A DNA stretch of 6,189 nt from Candidatus Didemnitutus sp. Its GTDB lineage: Bacteria > Verrucomicrobiota > Verrucomicrobiia > Opitutales > Opitutaceae. Positions within the stretch are counted from its first letter, which is position 1, and every line of letters begins with the position of its first letter. The notes under the pieces were generated by a model that ran no database searches, was not told the DNA's origin, and worked only from the letters and a program-made list of their open reading frames with translations. The stretch covers positions 1-6,189 of the forward strand of contig JAUXOH010000226.1 of the NCBI GenBank assembly GCA_030682505.1. The letters run 5' to 3'. This document shows, piece by piece, positions 5,644-6,189 of this stretch. The position numbers and the translations under genes are program-made.

Positions 5644-6189
5644 ACCACTCTGCGACTTCACTCTCCCGCGCGTTGCTCGGCGCTGCGGCCATCCTGCTGG
5701 CGACCCTCCCGGGTTTCGCTGCGACCCATCCGCCGCTCGCGATTCACGGTGCCGTCATTCACACGCTCGCCGGTGCCTCCATCCCCGACGGCCTGGTGCT
5801 CGTGCGCGACGGCAAGATCGCCTATGTCGGGACGGCCGCTGGTCAGGCCTACGCGGCAGACTATCAGGTCGTCCGCGCCCAGGTTGTCACTCCGGGTCTC
5901 ATTGACGCCCGCGCCACGGCCGGTCTCTCGGGGCTGCTCAACCAAGCGCACGATCAGGACATGCTCGAGCGCTCCAGCCCCGTGCAACCGGAGTTGCGCG
6001 CCATCGACGCTTACAATGCGCAGGATCCGCTCGTTGCCTGGCTGCGTGATTTCGGTGTCACGACGATCAACACCGGACACGCCCCCGGTGCGCTCGTTTC
6101 CGGTCAAACGATGATTGTGAAAACCTTCGGTCGCAGCGTGGAGACCGATGTCATCAACCCGGCCGCCATGACGGCGGTTTCCCTCGGCA
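5640..6189 (+). CDS. Second exported amidohydrolase-like protein, metal site degenerate (3' end outside window)
   Basis: The ATG overlaps the preceding TGA (ATGA), and 183 codons run to the window edge without a stop. Residues 1-28 form a signal peptide (hydrophobic 11-23, cleavage near GFAA). The N-terminal beta segment (GAVIHTLAG, then VLVRDGKIAYVG) and VVTPGLIDAR (82-91) are those of an amidohydrolase, but the metal-binding HxH expected after 'GLID' is Arg91-Ala-Thr93. After this the protein tracks its upstream neighbour: QPELRAIDAY (116-125) against QPDVRVLDAI, GVTTIN (139-144) against GITTVN, and a shared SGQT (154-157). So it is a paralogue of the preceding protein, co-expressed and exported with it. 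It may be a non-catalytic subunit, or use another metal arrangement. The missing C-terminal half would show whether the other ligands survive. The frame stays open and the domain matches run through the HxH region, so this is not a local frameshift. Confidence 0.84.
   Translation, partial: MNHSATSLSRALLGAAAILLATLPGFAATHPPLAIHGAVIHTLAGASIPDGLVLVRDGKIAYVGTAAGQAYAADYQVVRAQVVTPGLIDARATAGLSGLLNQAHDQDMLERSSPVQPELRAIDAYNAQDPLVAWLRDFGVTTINTGHAPGALVSGQTMIVKTFGRSVETDVINPAAMTAVSLG

Noticed and set aside
5910..5918. The loss of HxH in the second amidohydrolase as a frameshift or pseudogene
   Set aside because: The frame is open across the whole visible region, and alignment to its neighbour holds on both sides of the site, so the motif is substituted and not disrupted.
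1..6189. Riboswitch, CRISPR array, insertion sequence, tRNA or other structured RNA
   Set aside because: I found no spaced repeats, terminal inverted repeats with a transposase, tRNA-like cloverleaf or known riboswitch core. Non-coding space is only about 140 and 72 bases in two gaps.

Overview
This is a GC-rich, densely coded bacterial window in which every supported gene lies on the plus strand. It shows three blocks: a ferrous iron uptake (feo) operon, a single secreted GH13 glycosidase gene, and a tandem pair of exported amidohydrolase-like genes. The gene styles fit a free-living, polysaccharide-degrading, Gram-negative-type bacterium. My best guess is a verrucomicrobium near Opitutaceae, based on the near absence of Shine-Dalgarno sequences, the FeoB subtype with its small Cys-rich companion, and the amylase and amidohydrolase types. 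This placement is inference from protein style, not a database match.

Bases 1-2684 hold the feo block: the C-terminal end of a first FeoA-like protein (cut by the window edge), a complete second FeoA (139-372), FeoB (377-2518), and a 54-residue one-helix protein with a CxxxC motif (2520-2684). Gaps are 6, 4 and 1 bases, so this looks like one transcript. FeoB is the GTP-gated Fe(II) permease of the inner membrane. The FeoA proteins are small SH3-like cytoplasmic partners. The Cys-rich protein probably takes the place of FeoC or of a cysteine-rich FeoB tail.

Bases 2685-2826 are non-coding. They carry two inverted repeats. The second is a GC stem followed by a T-rich run that resembles an intrinsic terminator, and it ends only 13 bases before the amylase start codon. 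That leaves no room for an amylase promoter downstream of it, so it is either a poor terminator or part of the amylase leader.

Bases 2827-4218 encode a secreted alpha-amylase-family (GH13) enzyme with all catalytic residues. After a 72-base spacer with a GC-rich hairpin, 4291-5643 encodes an exported metal-dependent amidohydrolase of the imidazolonepropionase-like class. Its stop overlaps (ATGA) the start of a second, related amidohydrolase that runs off the window. This second protein has lost the metal-binding HxH motif (it reads R-x-T), so the pair combines one apparently competent and one apparently degenerate paralogue.

I see no mobile element, CRISPR array, tRNA or rRNA. No wholly new system is evident. 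The most interesting points are the degenerate amidohydrolase partner, the tandem FeoA arrangement, and the terminator-like hairpin in front of the amylase gene.
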